Shown here piece after piece: positions 18,701-27,915 of a stretch of 64,000 nucleotides of DNA. The translations under genes and the position numbers were made by a program. The notes beneath the pieces were generated by a model, which saw only the letters and a list, made by a program, of their open reading frames with translations, searched no databases and was not told where the DNA came from. Every line of letters starts with the position of its first letter. The first letter of the stretch is position 1. The stretch comes from Acidobacteriaceae bacterium (GTDB taxonomy: Bacteria; Acidobacteriota; Terriglobia; Terriglobales; Acidobacteriaceae): assembly GCA_030040425.1 (NCBI GenBank), contig JASHTS010000112.1, positions 55,449-119,448 of the forward strand, written 5' to 3'.

Positions 18701-18960
18701 GAGTAGTCCCCCAAATTGAATCGTCTCTTGTTCCCCAGTCGAAGTAAGCGAAAGCACTCTCTCTAGAGCTTCAAAGAGAGCTCAAGGACGAGGTGTCTTT
18801 GGCCAATTGGAAGGGTATCCATCCTTCCATTCGGACGGCTGCCGATCCGTCGAGCGGGAAGGCCTGCCTCTCACTCGAAAGCGGGCGCAACGCGCGTTGA
18901 TCGCGCGGGAGCCGAGTTGATCTGCGATCTTGACCACCTGACGATCGGAATGGAAGACGC

Positions 18961-20634
18961 ATGAGCTACAATCCGCCACGGCAGAGAACGCCCGCGGCAC
19001 CCAAAGACCCGCTCGAGATCGATCTGGTCTACAACCTGCGCCCGTGCGGCACATGCGAGTTCTTCTGGCCTGACGTTCAGGCGACGCAGCCCTATGGCCC
19101 CTATCCTGCTTACGATTTCGAGCAAAACTTCCCCAAAGAAAATCTGCCTGGATCCGGCGCAGGTTCGTTTGTGTGGATCGACGGCTCGACGCAACCTCCG
19201 TGCTTTCCCGGACCCGAAGTTATGGATGGATGCCGCAAAGCGCCCATTATGACCATCGGCATCAATCCGAACCTGACCGCTTTTGGCCCGGGGACCACAG
19301 GCGCCTCATGGTGCTACCCGAATTTTTCAAGCGATGGCGGCACAGACGCATACGCGAAATATGCCTATTACTATCGCTACCGCTCGGTATACCAGGAGCA
19401 TTTCGCGCTGCCCTTCGCTGAAGACCATCTGGTGCAGGGGAGCGAGGTCAAGGCGCCGAAGGCGGGCGAGCTCAAGGGGTATACGCGCGGCGACGACTCA
19501 CCGGCCTTCGACATTCAAGTGCAATATGACGGAGAAACGGCGCCTTCCGCGATCCATCTTGCCGGAACGCTGGGCGGGCCGCAGTATGTTGTGCTCTTCA
19601 ATCTCGGAGCACGCTTCGCGGCGGGCGATGTATTAGCCGCAAAAATCAGCGTGCCGCCGGGCCTGCAGACCGATGTTTACCAGCAGGGCATCACTTACTA
19701 TACCCAGCTTCTTCCCGTGTTGAGCGCATTCGAGTCGTTTCTCGCCGGCAAGGGGCATGCCGGCGCGAAGCTCCGCGTGGGGGAAGATGTGGGTCAATTG
19801 GACATGGTGGCCTGTGCATCCCCTCATTGGGCGCCGCAATGGCTGGGCGGGACATCGCAGAGCGTCAACACGGTGGTGAAAAACTGCGTGCAGAAAAACG
19901 CCTGGGCGATGAAGCAGCTCCTGCAGACACGCCCTGCGATTCTGTTTCTCGTGGGCCAATCCTCGTGGACGATGTTCCGCCACTCTTTCGGACATCTGGT
20001 TAAAGGACCGCAGCCGTTGCCGGCAGTTCCTGAAGATGGTCCGTATACGCTCCTGAGCCTTACGACAAAAAACGAATACCGCATCCAGATATCGACGCAA
20101 ATTGGCTCGGCGGAGTACCAGCTTTCGACGCGCCTGGTCATCACGCCGCACTTCTCGTACGACTTCAACTTCTATCCGCAGTTCCGGCTCAGTTCCGATG
20201 ACTGGAGGGCATTTTCTGCCCAGAACGCTGCCGCCGCGAAGTTTCTTTCCACAGATCCTCGGCTGAGTTTTCAGCAACCACCCGGAGCTTACGTGGCAAT
20301 CGGCATTCCGCCTGCTGCGGGCAACGCGCTTCGAGAGTTCCAGAAGCAATTTGCGGCCGCTTATGCGGCGCTGCAGCCCTTCTTTTACGACCCACACAAC
20401 CAGATGGCCGCAGTGCTCGGCGATCTTTTTAACGGCGGGGAATTGACCTGGACTCCTGGCGACGGCCAGAGTCCCGGCTATTTATCGCGGGCCGACGGGC
20501 CATGCCAGTTTTGCGAAAACAGCCATTGGAAGTTTCCCCTGGGGTGCCCGTACGGCAAGCCGAAAGAAGAGCAATTTACCGTTGGATTTCTCGAGAACGT
20601 GGCTGCAAAGGTGATCGCAAGCGGAACCGGATAA
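18961..20634 (+). CDS. Uncharacterised Cys-rich protein with motifs resembling the uracil-DNA glycosylase superfamily
   Basis: CGTCEFFWP near N-term; PIMTIGINPNLTAFGPG (motif-A-like); LDMVACASPHWAPQW; ILFLVGQSSWTMFRHSF; VITPHFSYDF; C-terminal CQFCENSHWKFPLGCPYGK. CDS well supported; function tentative. Confidence 0.75.
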   Translation: MSYNPPRQRTPAAPKDPLEIDLVYNLRPCGTCEFFWPDVQATQPYGPYPAYDFEQNFPKENLPGSGAGSFVWIDGSTQPPCFPGPEVMDGCRKAPIMTIGINPNLTAFGPGTTGASWCYPNFSSDGGTDAYAKYAYYYRYRSVYQEHFALPFAEDHLVQGSEVKAPKAGELKGYTRGDDSPAFDIQVQYDGETAPSAIHLAGTLGGPQYVVLFNLGARFAAGDVLAAKISVPPGLQTDVYQQGITYYTQLLPVLSAFESFLAGKGHAGAKLRVGEDVGQLDMVACASPHWAPQWLGGTSQSVNTVVKNCVQKNAWAMKQLLQTRPAILFLVGQSSWTMFRHSFGHLVKGPQPLPAVPEDGPYTLLSLTTKNEYRIQISTQIGSAEYQLSTRLVITPHFSYDFNFYPQFRLSSDDWRAFSAQNAAAAKFLSTDPRLSFQQPPGAYVAIGIPPAAGNALREFQKQFAAAYAALQPFFYDPHNQMAAVLGDLFNGGELTWTPGDGQSPGYLSRADGPCQFCENSHWKFPLGCPYGKPKEEQFTVGFLENVAAKVIASGTG

Positions 20635-20684
20635 GAGAAAATGTGCGTGTTTGTTGCGCGCAATGAGTTTTCAACCAGGACACA

Positions 20685-21890
20685 TTGGAGCAATCGGGAA
20701 GCGAGAGCTCGAAGGAGAAAAGAGAGATGGCGGTTAAGACACTTTCCTATGCCGAAGAAACTCGTCTCAAATACGATCCTGAAAAAGCTGCGGCTCCGCC
20801 TGCAGGCCGGTTTGCCTCCGCAGCGGAAGCCGCGCGGGCAGCCGCCGCGGCAGGTCTTCCAGAGCCGGTACCGTGGCCTAAGGGGCTTGCTCCCACCGCG
20901 CAGCCGCTCAATCCCGCGCCGGCGGAAACGGACAGTCTGTCACGTTTTGCCGGTTACGACGCGGTGGTGATGACGTACACCTCTGCCGAGGCAGCTTCCC
21001 TCGCGGCGCTTTTCACTCCCGGACATCCTGTCTCTACCTGGTACGAATATCGCCACAACATCGATGCGTACGTACCCCTCGTTACCGGCCCTAACGCTCC
21101 ATTCAACAGCACCGAACGCGAGGACCAGCGCTACTACCACTCCCTTGGCCTCTATTTTCCGTGCACCATCGGCAGTGCGAAGGTGCTTCTGATCAAATCG
21201 GGCCTGCACATGGACTACGACACCAAGACACTGGCGCCCAATGGCGTGGTTCCTTATGGCAAGTTAGTCGCCGAGATCGTGCAAATCGTGAAGCCGAAGA
21301 TGTTCATCACCACCGGAACCGGCGGCGGCATCGGTTCTGACGTCAAGCTGGGCGATGTAATTGTCGCCGCACAGACACGCTTCGACTGCACTGACCAGTT
21401 CAAGTCGCAGAGCTGGGCGCAACAGTCCTACAAAACCAGCGCGCTGCCGGCTTCCACACTCGGGCTCATCACTCCGCAATTGACCAAAGCCAACGCACAG
21501 CACATCGCCGCGGCCACGCCCATCCCCGGACGGCCCGAGCCGAAAATCTGGTCAGCGAATTCCGCCATTGTGACCACCGACGTTTTTGCCTTCGATACGA
21601 GCAACAACTACTACAAGCTCCAGGGGCTCGGGCAAGTATGCGACATGGGCGATGCCATGGTGGGCCGCACGCTCTCGAAGTCTCCTGATGTCAAGTGGTA
21701 CGCGATCCGCAACGCGTCCGATCCGCAGGTCCCCATGTCCGGCAGCTCGGAGGCAGACTACAAGAAAGCCGACCAGGAAGCCGGAGACATTTACAAGAAG
21801 TTCGGCGGCTATACCACGGCGGCCAGCGTGGTTGCCACATGGGCAGTGATCGCCTCTTCCGGCGCGGCGGGAGCGCGTGGCAAGAAGTGA
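20685..21890 (+). CDS. Nucleoside phosphorylase (PNP/UDP/MTAN)-like protein
   Basis: KMFITTGTGGGIGSDVKLGDVIVAAQTRFDC, IVTTDVFAFDTSN, VCDMGDAMVGRTL, WYAIRNASDPQVP. Listed start at 20685; ATG at 20727 (MAVKTLSYAEETRLKYDPEK), preceded by AAGGAGAAAAGAGAG, is the more likely start. Confidence 0.72.
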   Translation: MEQSGSESSKEKREMAVKTLSYAEETRLKYDPEKAAAPPAGRFASAAEAARAAAAAGLPEPVPWPKGLAPTAQPLNPAPAETDSLSRFAGYDAVVMTYTSAEAASLAALFTPGHPVSTWYEYRHNIDAYVPLVTGPNAPFNSTEREDQRYYHSLGLYFPCTIGSAKVLLIKSGLHMDYDTKTLAPNGVVPYGKLVAEIVQIVKPKMFITTGTGGGIGSDVKLGDVIVAAQTRFDCTDQFKSQSWAQQSYKTSALPASTLGLITPQLTKANAQHIAAATPIPGRPEPKIWSANSAIVTTDVFAFDTSNNYYKLQGLGQVCDMGDAMVGRTLSKSPDVKWYAIRNASDPQVPMSGSSEADYKKADQEAGDIYKKFGGYTTAASVVATWAVIASSGAAGARGKK

Positions 21891-21927
21891 TGAGCGGGCG
21901 GCTCTCGTGCACTTTCAAGGCGAGTGC

Positions 21928-23712
21928 TTAGGCGAGTGAAATTCTCAGCGCCGCAGCGTAGCTGTTCGCAACGGACAATCCATAAGGCAGGTGCAGATGC
22001 AGAGCGTCGGCGTCCTGAGTCCACTTCACCTCGGCATCCGAGCCGAGCACGGTAATGTTCTGCACCTTGCCCGGGTTGGTTTTGCTTGATGTTCCCAGCG
22101 ACGCAATCTGTGCATGCGATTCCGGCCATCCCATGAAGATGGCGTAGATCACGTTATTCGCCTTGTTGCGCGTGAAGCGGATGTCTTTGCTTCCCAACGC
22201 GCTGATGCTGGCGCCCTGGAAGGGTCCGCTGGTGACTGCATTCGGCCCCTCGCCGTAAACGGTCCACGGGCGCGTCTCGAAGATGGCTTCGCCGTTTACC
22301 TTCAGCCATGCGGCAACTTCATTGAGGACGGCCATCTCTTTGCTGTCGATGGTGCCGTCGGGCTTGCCCGGAATATTGAGAATGAACGTGCCGTTCTTGC
22401 TCACCGTATCGACCAGCCAGTGAATTACGTCGCGAGGCGGCAGGTAGCCCCCAAATGCGCCGGGGCCCTCAAAAAGGCTGCGCCGGTAGTGCCACTCTCC
22501 AATGCATGTTTCGGACTGCCAAGCGTAGGGCATGATGCCGCTCGTCAAACCTCGCTCGTAGTCGGCCACCACGGCCTTGGCCAGCTTGTCGGGCACGTTC
22601 TTGATGTTCAGCACCGCTTCCATCTTGCCGCGCGTCTTGAGGTTGTGGTTGTAGAAATATGCACCTAAATTCATGCCGCCCCAGCCCAGCGGAAGCAGCG
22701 GATTATCGAAGTACAGCAGGTCGGGATCGTGCTGGTCGATCAGGTCCCGCGTGCGATCATAGAAATTCTTCACATAGGAAGCATCGGGCAGCGCATCCTT
22801 GGGGTGCTTCGCGCTATAAAGCATCTGTGGATCGAGCCCGTCCCACCATTGGTTCTTGCCTTCTGCCTTGGTCATTCGCCCGTCGTACGGTACTCCTGCA
22901 TACGGCCCGCTCTTGTCTGCTCCATGCGAAGTCTGGAACCACCACCAGTTGCGCGCCTGGTGCACGGTCACGCCGAACCGCAGTCCCTGCCTTCGCGCCG
23001 CCGCTGCCCAATCGCCGACCACATCGCGATGCGGCCCGTGGCTCACGGCATTCCAGGGCTGATGTTTCGAGCCCCAGGTATCAAAGCCGTCGTGGTGATT
23101 GGCAAGCGCAATGAACAGGCGCGCTCCGGCGTTCTTATAGCGTTCGATCAGCGCCTCCGGCTCCCAGTTCAGCAGCGTCCATTGCGCGCAAAGGTCCTTG
23201 TACCCGAACTCGGAGGGGTGGCCGTAGTGCGCGTTCTGGTAGCGGTAGTCGGGTGAGTCCTCTTCATACATGTTGCGCGCGTACCAGTCGCCGTACTCGG
23301 GCACACATTGCGGGCTCCAGTGCGCCCAGATGCCGAACTTGGCGTCGCGGTACCACTCGGGAGCCTCATATTGCAGCAGGGAATCCCAATTTGCCTGATA
23401 CGGCCCCTCGCCGTTAAGCCCTTCCACCGGAGCCTGCATGGGAACACCATCCCATGAGCCGCCGGGTAATGCGGGCGGGTCGCCCCACGCTGTGGGCGAC
23501 CAGTCGGCATTATCCAGCCTCTTCTCGACAATATTGCCGTCAACCAGCGCGTAGAAGATGCGCTGGCTCTCCGGTGTGGCACAGAACTCCGCGTAGGTCT
23601 GATGGAGCTGGTTGAAGCCTGAGGGCGCGCCCGCAGCCGATTGCCCTTTTGCAGGCATGGCTCCGGCTGCCGCGGCAGCGGCGATCAGCTTGCAGAACTC
23701 TCTTCTTTGCAT
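21928..23712 (-). CDS. Alpha-L-fucosidase (GH29), probable Tat/Sec export signal
   Basis: MQRREFCKLIAAAAAAGAMPAKGQ; WYRDAKFGIWAHWSPQCVPEYGDWYARNMY; LFIALANHHDGFDTW; LLYFDNPLLPLGWGG; NGTFILNIPGKPDG. Confidence 0.87.
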   Translation of the reverse strand: MQRREFCKLIAAAAAAGAMPAKGQSAAGAPSGFNQLHQTYAEFCATPESQRIFYALVDGNIVEKRLDNADWSPTAWGDPPALPGGSWDGVPMQAPVEGLNGEGPYQANWDSLLQYEAPEWYRDAKFGIWAHWSPQCVPEYGDWYARNMYEEDSPDYRYQNAHYGHPSEFGYKDLCAQWTLLNWEPEALIERYKNAGARLFIALANHHDGFDTWGSKHQPWNAVSHGPHRDVVGDWAAAARRQGLRFGVTVHQARNWWWFQTSHGADKSGPYAGVPYDGRMTKAEGKNQWWDGLDPQMLYSAKHPKDALPDASYVKNFYDRTRDLIDQHDPDLLYFDNPLLPLGWGGMNLGAYFYNHNLKTRGKMEAVLNIKNVPDKLAKAVVADYERGLTSGIMPYAWQSETCIGEWHYRRSLFEGPGAFGGYLPPRDVIHWLVDTVSKNGTFILNIPGKPDGTIDSKEMAVLNEVAAWLKVNGEAIFETRPWTVYGEGPNAVTSGPFQGASISALGSKDIRFTRNKANNVIYAIFMGWPESHAQIASLGTSSKTNPGKVQNITVLGSDAEVKWTQDADALHLHLPYGLSVANSYAAALRISLA

Positions 23713-23900
23713 CGTCCTTCTCTCCTTTTTGCTTCGTGGTATCGGGCCAGATGGCCGCGATACGTCGAACGGACTTGCACTAGCCCGGCTGTTTCCATTG
23801 CCGGATCACGTCCGAGGAGCTTCTCCGCTTCTTCGATTCCGCTATGACACCACAACGGCAACATGCATCCAAAGCAGATTTTTCCCAATCAAATTCGAGA

Positions 23901-24974
23901 TTACGATCGCTCTTCACTCGAAGTTGGACAAACCGCAACTTTACCGCAGCGGCCTGAAGCCATGAGACGGTAGGCTTCATCGGCCTGATCGAGGGAGAAG
24001 CGGTGAGTGACGATCTCTTCCGGGTGCAGGTTCCAGCGAACCAGCCTCTCCACCAACTCCTCCATCAGCCACGTCGACGTGACCCAGGATCCGTAAATGG
24101 CCTTCTGGTCGTGAATCAAATCGGGCGATGGATTGAACGCGACCGTGCCGCCCTCGCCCACCATGACCATCCTTCCCCATTTGCGCGTGGCGCGCAGAGC
24201 GGCGGCGCGGGCTTCGGCATTGCCGGAGCAATCGATGGCGCGTTCCACGCCTTTGCCGCCGGTAAGGTCGCGAACCTGGCCTGCGTTCTGCGGCCCGGCG
24301 GCGAGAACGGAATCGCAGAGACCCAGGCGGACAGCAAGGTCGCGGCGTTCGGCGGAAAGATCGATGCCGATGATCTTTTCCGCGCCCAGCTTGCGGCACA
24401 AGGCTCCCGCCGCCAGGCCCACGGGGCCAAGTCCGGTGATCAGCACCGCATGATTGCCATCGATTCCCACCTTCTGAAGCGCTTCGTAGACGGTGCCGAA
24501 GCCGCAGGCTACCTGCGCGCCATCAAGATAGGTAAGCGAGTCGGGAAGGTCGATCAGGTCCTTCTCTTCGGCGAGCAGGTATTCGGCCATGCCGCCATCG
24601 CGCTGCCATCCATAAGCGCGGCGATATTCCGCGCTGCTGCAGGAGATCATGTACCCGCGGCGGCAATCGTTGCACACCCCGCACCCCGAGATGTGATAGA
24701 CGATCACGCGATCGCCTACCTTCAAGCGGCGGCAGCCCGCGCCGGCCGCTACGATCTGTCCCGCCGGTTCGTGCCCGGCGATCACGCCCTGGTACCCTTC
24801 AGGACCTTTACCCAGGTGCTGGTGATAGATGGCCCGGATATCGGAGCCGCAGATGGTGGAAGCTTTGACGGCGAGGAGCATTTCGCCATGGCCTGGCTCC
24901 GGTACCGGAACTTCCCTTATCTCCACAGTGCTATTGCCCGGGAGAAACGCTGCTTTCATCGTTGTCTTGATCAT
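23901..24974 (-). CDS. Zinc-dependent medium-chain alcohol/sugar dehydrogenase
   Basis: [49 protein letters not shown] (structural Zn), [14 protein letters not shown]. Confidence 0.87.
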   Translation of the reverse strand: MIKTTMKAAFLPGNSTVEIREVPVPEPGHGEMLLAVKASTICGSDIRAIYHQHLGKGPEGYQGVIAGHEPAGQIVAAGAGCRRLKVGDRVIVYHISGCGVCNDCRRGYMISCSSAEYRRAYGWQRDGGMAEYLLAEEKDLIDLPDSLTYLDGAQVACGFGTVYEALQKVGIDGNHAVLITGLGPVGLAAGALCRKLGAEKIIGIDLSAERRDLAVRLGLCDSVLAAGPQNAGQVRDLTGGKGVERAIDCSGNAEARAAALRATRKWGRMVMVGEGGTVAFNPSPDLIHDQKAIYGSWVTSTWLMEELVERLVRWNLHPEEIVTHRFSLDQADEAYRLMASGRCGKVAVCPTSSEERS

Positions 24975-25117
24975 CTCGTCCGGCTCCCGCCTCCGGCGCG
25001 TGTGAATCGCAACGGATAAGCGCGCGTTGTGACGCCACGTTTAATTCCTCCGGAGACCGACATTCGCGCGCCGATTCCATGCCGGCGCAGTTGCTCCGTT
25101 CTCTTCGTCCACTGGCG

Positions 25118-26131
25118 CTACTTCCGTTGCGAAGACGCCCGAACGATCAGTTGAGGCTCGAGCACGACCTTGCGGCTGCGGCTTGAGGCATCTTTCTCGA
25201 GCAGCCGCGCAATCATGCGCGCCGTGCGCTCGCCGATTTCGACGGCGCGCTGGTCCACGCTCGTGAGTGGAACCTGCAGCTTGCTGCTGTAGTGGTAGTT
25301 TCCGCAGCCGACGATCGCCAGATCTTTGGGGATCGATATGCCGGCCTCGAAGGCTTTGAACATCGCGCCCACCGCGATGGTGTCATTGAAGCAGAACAGA
25401 CCGTCGGGCTGTACCTTGAGGGCGAGAATCGCTTCCATGGCTCGGCGGCCGCGGGTTTCGCCGTCGGATTCAGAGGAATCGCCTGCGGAGATGATGTATT
25501 CAGGAGGCGCAGCGATGCCATGGCGTTGAAGGGTGTCGCGATAGCCCTGGGCACGATTGTTGCCCACGCTCGTGGCCGATCCGCGGATGTGCGCGATGCG
25601 CCGGCAACCCTGGCTGATGAGATGCTCGGTGGCCAGCTCGCCCACCTTGTAATCGTTAACGCCCACAAAGTTGGAATCGAAGCCGGGAAACCTGCGGTCG
25701 ATCAGGACGAGAGGCACGGACTCGCCGATGCTGGGCAGTGACTCGCTGCTTTCCTGGCAGGATGCCAGCACCAGGCATTCGAGGTGATGGGCAAGTATGT
25801 GATCGATCTCATCCTGTTCGAGCTTGGGATCGCTCTCCGATGACGTCACGATCACGTAGTAACCCATATCGCGGAGCGCCGTGGAAAGTCCCTTGGCAAT
25901 CTCGCCGAAGAAGGGATGGATCAAGTCGGGAACCACGAGGCCGATGAGCGAACTGCGGCCGGTGACCAGACTGCGCGCCGCAAGGTTTGGCCGGTAGTTC
26001 AGTTCCCTCACCCGATCGAGGATGCGGGCCTTTGTCTCGCTGGCAATATCGGGCCGGTCCCGCAGCGCGCGCGACACCGTGACCACGGACACACCGAGCT
26101 CGTTTGCAATGTCTTTCAGCCGGACATTCAT
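25118..26131 (-). CDS. LacI family transcriptional regulator
   Basis: MNVRLKDIANELGVSVVTVSRALRDRPDIASETKARILDRVRELNYRPNLAARSL N-terminal HTH plus periplasmic-binding-like effector domain. Confidence 0.95.
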   Translation of the reverse strand: MNVRLKDIANELGVSVVTVSRALRDRPDIASETKARILDRVRELNYRPNLAARSLVTGRSSLIGLVVPDLIHPFFGEIAKGLSTALRDMGYYVIVTSSESDPKLEQDEIDHILAHHLECLVLASCQESSESLPSIGESVPLVLIDRRFPGFDSNFVGVNDYKVGELATEHLISQGCRRIAHIRGSATSVGNNRAQGYRDTLQRHGIAAPPEYIISAGDSSESDGETRGRRAMEAILALKVQPDGLFCFNDTIAVGAMFKAFEAGISIPKDLAIVGCGNYHYSSKLQVPLTSVDQRAVEIGERTARMIARLLEKDASSRSRKVVLEPQLIVRASSQRK

Positions 26132-26194
26132 CGTTACAGTCTACTTTGCGGCCGCCTGTGCGACGGGGAGCGTATCGCGCAAACCGCCCAAGCG

Positions 26195-27838
26195 TTAATC
26201 TCCACAGCGGTGCACGTGCACGCCCAGTTCAGCAAAGGTTGCGGCCTTCGCAGCCAGAGCCTTGTCGGCGCTTTCGGGTGTAGGTGCGTAGGCCACATTC
26301 AAGTGGTTGGCATGGTGGCGCGCCATGAACTGATCGCGCGTAATTCCGTGCAACAGCGCGTGCAAAATGGGCCACTGATAGGTGACGCAGCGCAGGCGCC
26401 GCTCGGTTTCTTCGGGCGGAAGCTCGATCGCGGTAGCGCGGCCGATGTCCAGGTGCAGAGCCCCACCTTCGACGAACACGCGGCTCCAGACCAAGTGGCC
26501 GGGCTTGCAAACGCCCTTGAGCGTGCCGCCACCGAGGCGGAAGTACATGGGAGGCTGTCGCTCGCTCACCGCGCCCTTGTAGCCGCCGGCGAGGTGCGAT
26601 GGGGGTGCGGCGCCCGAAATTTGGAAGACCCAGACAAAATCGTCGATGCCACCGCCGGTGTAGTGCTCGCCCCAGCGCACGTCGTGAAGCGTGGTCGCCG
26701 GGTCGAGACGCATGGCCGTCCATACGCGGTTGGTGAGGAGAGAATCGAGGCCGGCACATTCGTCGACTTCATTGAAGTGCGGCAGAGGCGCACCGGCATA
26801 AAGCTCGCGGCCATCTTTCGTGAAGGCCGGCGGGCGCTCCGCGTTGTTCAGCAGCCCCTCCACCAGATCGGAAGCGGGAACCATGTCCTTCAAGCCCTGC
26901 TGATATTGAATGCCAATCGCGTCGCATGAGAAATCCGCGGCGATGCGCAGTGCGGCGATGTACATCTTGCATTGCTCGAGAATCTGCGCGTCCGTCAGAT
27001 CCGTTGCTTCGTTCGGCCCAGTGGCGAACTTCATGCCGCGCTCGTCGAGCCAGGTGCGGATTTTCTGCGCCTCGGCGCTCGACACTTCGCGCATGGCGGC
27101 GACCAGGGCCGACTGGCTCAGCCGTTCCTTGTACACGCCCAGTGGATTGAGCATGAAATCTTCGATGATGGCATTGTACATGCCCATGCAGCCTTCATCG
27201 AAGACGCCGAGAATGGCTTTCTTCGCCTTGATTTCGCGAGCCAATGCCTGGCCCAGGCGCCGTTCGTCGGCCGGCAAAGCGGCAAAGTTGAGACTGCGCA
27301 CGTGGCTGAGGTCGTGAGAGATTTTGCGCGTTTGGAGCCACTGCCGCAATCCGTTGCGGAAGAAATCGTCGGTGAAATCTTTGCTCCAGATGGTGCTGTA
27401 CTCCACGCCGGATTTAGCAAGCGAACCGTTGAGATTAAGCATGCCCACGAGGCCCGGCCACTGGCCCGACCAGTTGGCCACGGTGAGAACGGGGCCGCGA
27501 TGGGACTGCAATCCGGCAAGCAGGTGGTTGCTGTACTGCCATACCGCTTCGGCAACCACGACCGGCGCTTCAGGATGTATGCGCGTGAAAACATCCATGC
27601 CCATGCGCTGGCTGCAGATGAAGCCGTGCTTGCGCTTCTCATCGTAGAGATGGGCGCGACGGAGCGTGACGCCTTCCGCGGCAAACGCAGCCGTAAGCTG
27701 GTTCTCCATCTCCGCCTGGGCCGGCCAGCAAACCTCGTTTGCCGACTGGCGCAGGTCACCGCTGGCAACCAGCAACGCCTCGCCGGCAGAAACCGGCCCT
27801 GGCTCATTCACTTCAGGAATCGAATAAGGAATCGACAA
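26195..27838 (-). CDS. L-fucose/L-arabinose isomerase family protein
   Basis: ORF 26195..27868; TTG at 27838 preceded by AAAAGGAGAAAGCA is the likely start. Fucose isomerase-like N- and C-terminal features (PVLTVANWSGQWPGLVGMLNLNGSL, GVFDEGCMGMYNAIIEDFMLNPLGVYKERLSQSAL, C-terminal beta-barrel-like domain). Confidence 0.72.
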   Translation of the reverse strand: MSIPYSIPEVNEPGPVSAGEALLVASGDLRQSANEVCWPAQAEMENQLTAAFAAEGVTLRRAHLYDEKRKHGFICSQRMGMDVFTRIHPEAPVVVAEAVWQYSNHLLAGLQSHRGPVLTVANWSGQWPGLVGMLNLNGSLAKSGVEYSTIWSKDFTDDFFRNGLRQWLQTRKISHDLSHVRSLNFAALPADERRLGQALAREIKAKKAILGVFDEGCMGMYNAIIEDFMLNPLGVYKERLSQSALVAAMREVSSAEAQKIRTWLDERGMKFATGPNEATDLTDAQILEQCKMYIAALRIAADFSCDAIGIQYQQGLKDMVPASDLVEGLLNNAERPPAFTKDGRELYAGAPLPHFNEVDECAGLDSLLTNRVWTAMRLDPATTLHDVRWGEHYTGGGIDDFVWVFQISGAAPPSHLAGGYKGAVSERQPPMYFRLGGGTLKGVCKPGHLVWSRVFVEGGALHLDIGRATAIELPPEETERRLRCVTYQWPILHALLHGITRDQFMARHHANHLNVAYAPTPESADKALAAKAATFAELGVHVHRCGD

Positions 27839-27915
27839 ATGCTTTCTCCTTTTCCAGATAAGGTGCACCCTTCAGAAACGGGACCCGCGCGCAACAAATT
27901 TCCCGGTCGTCAGAA

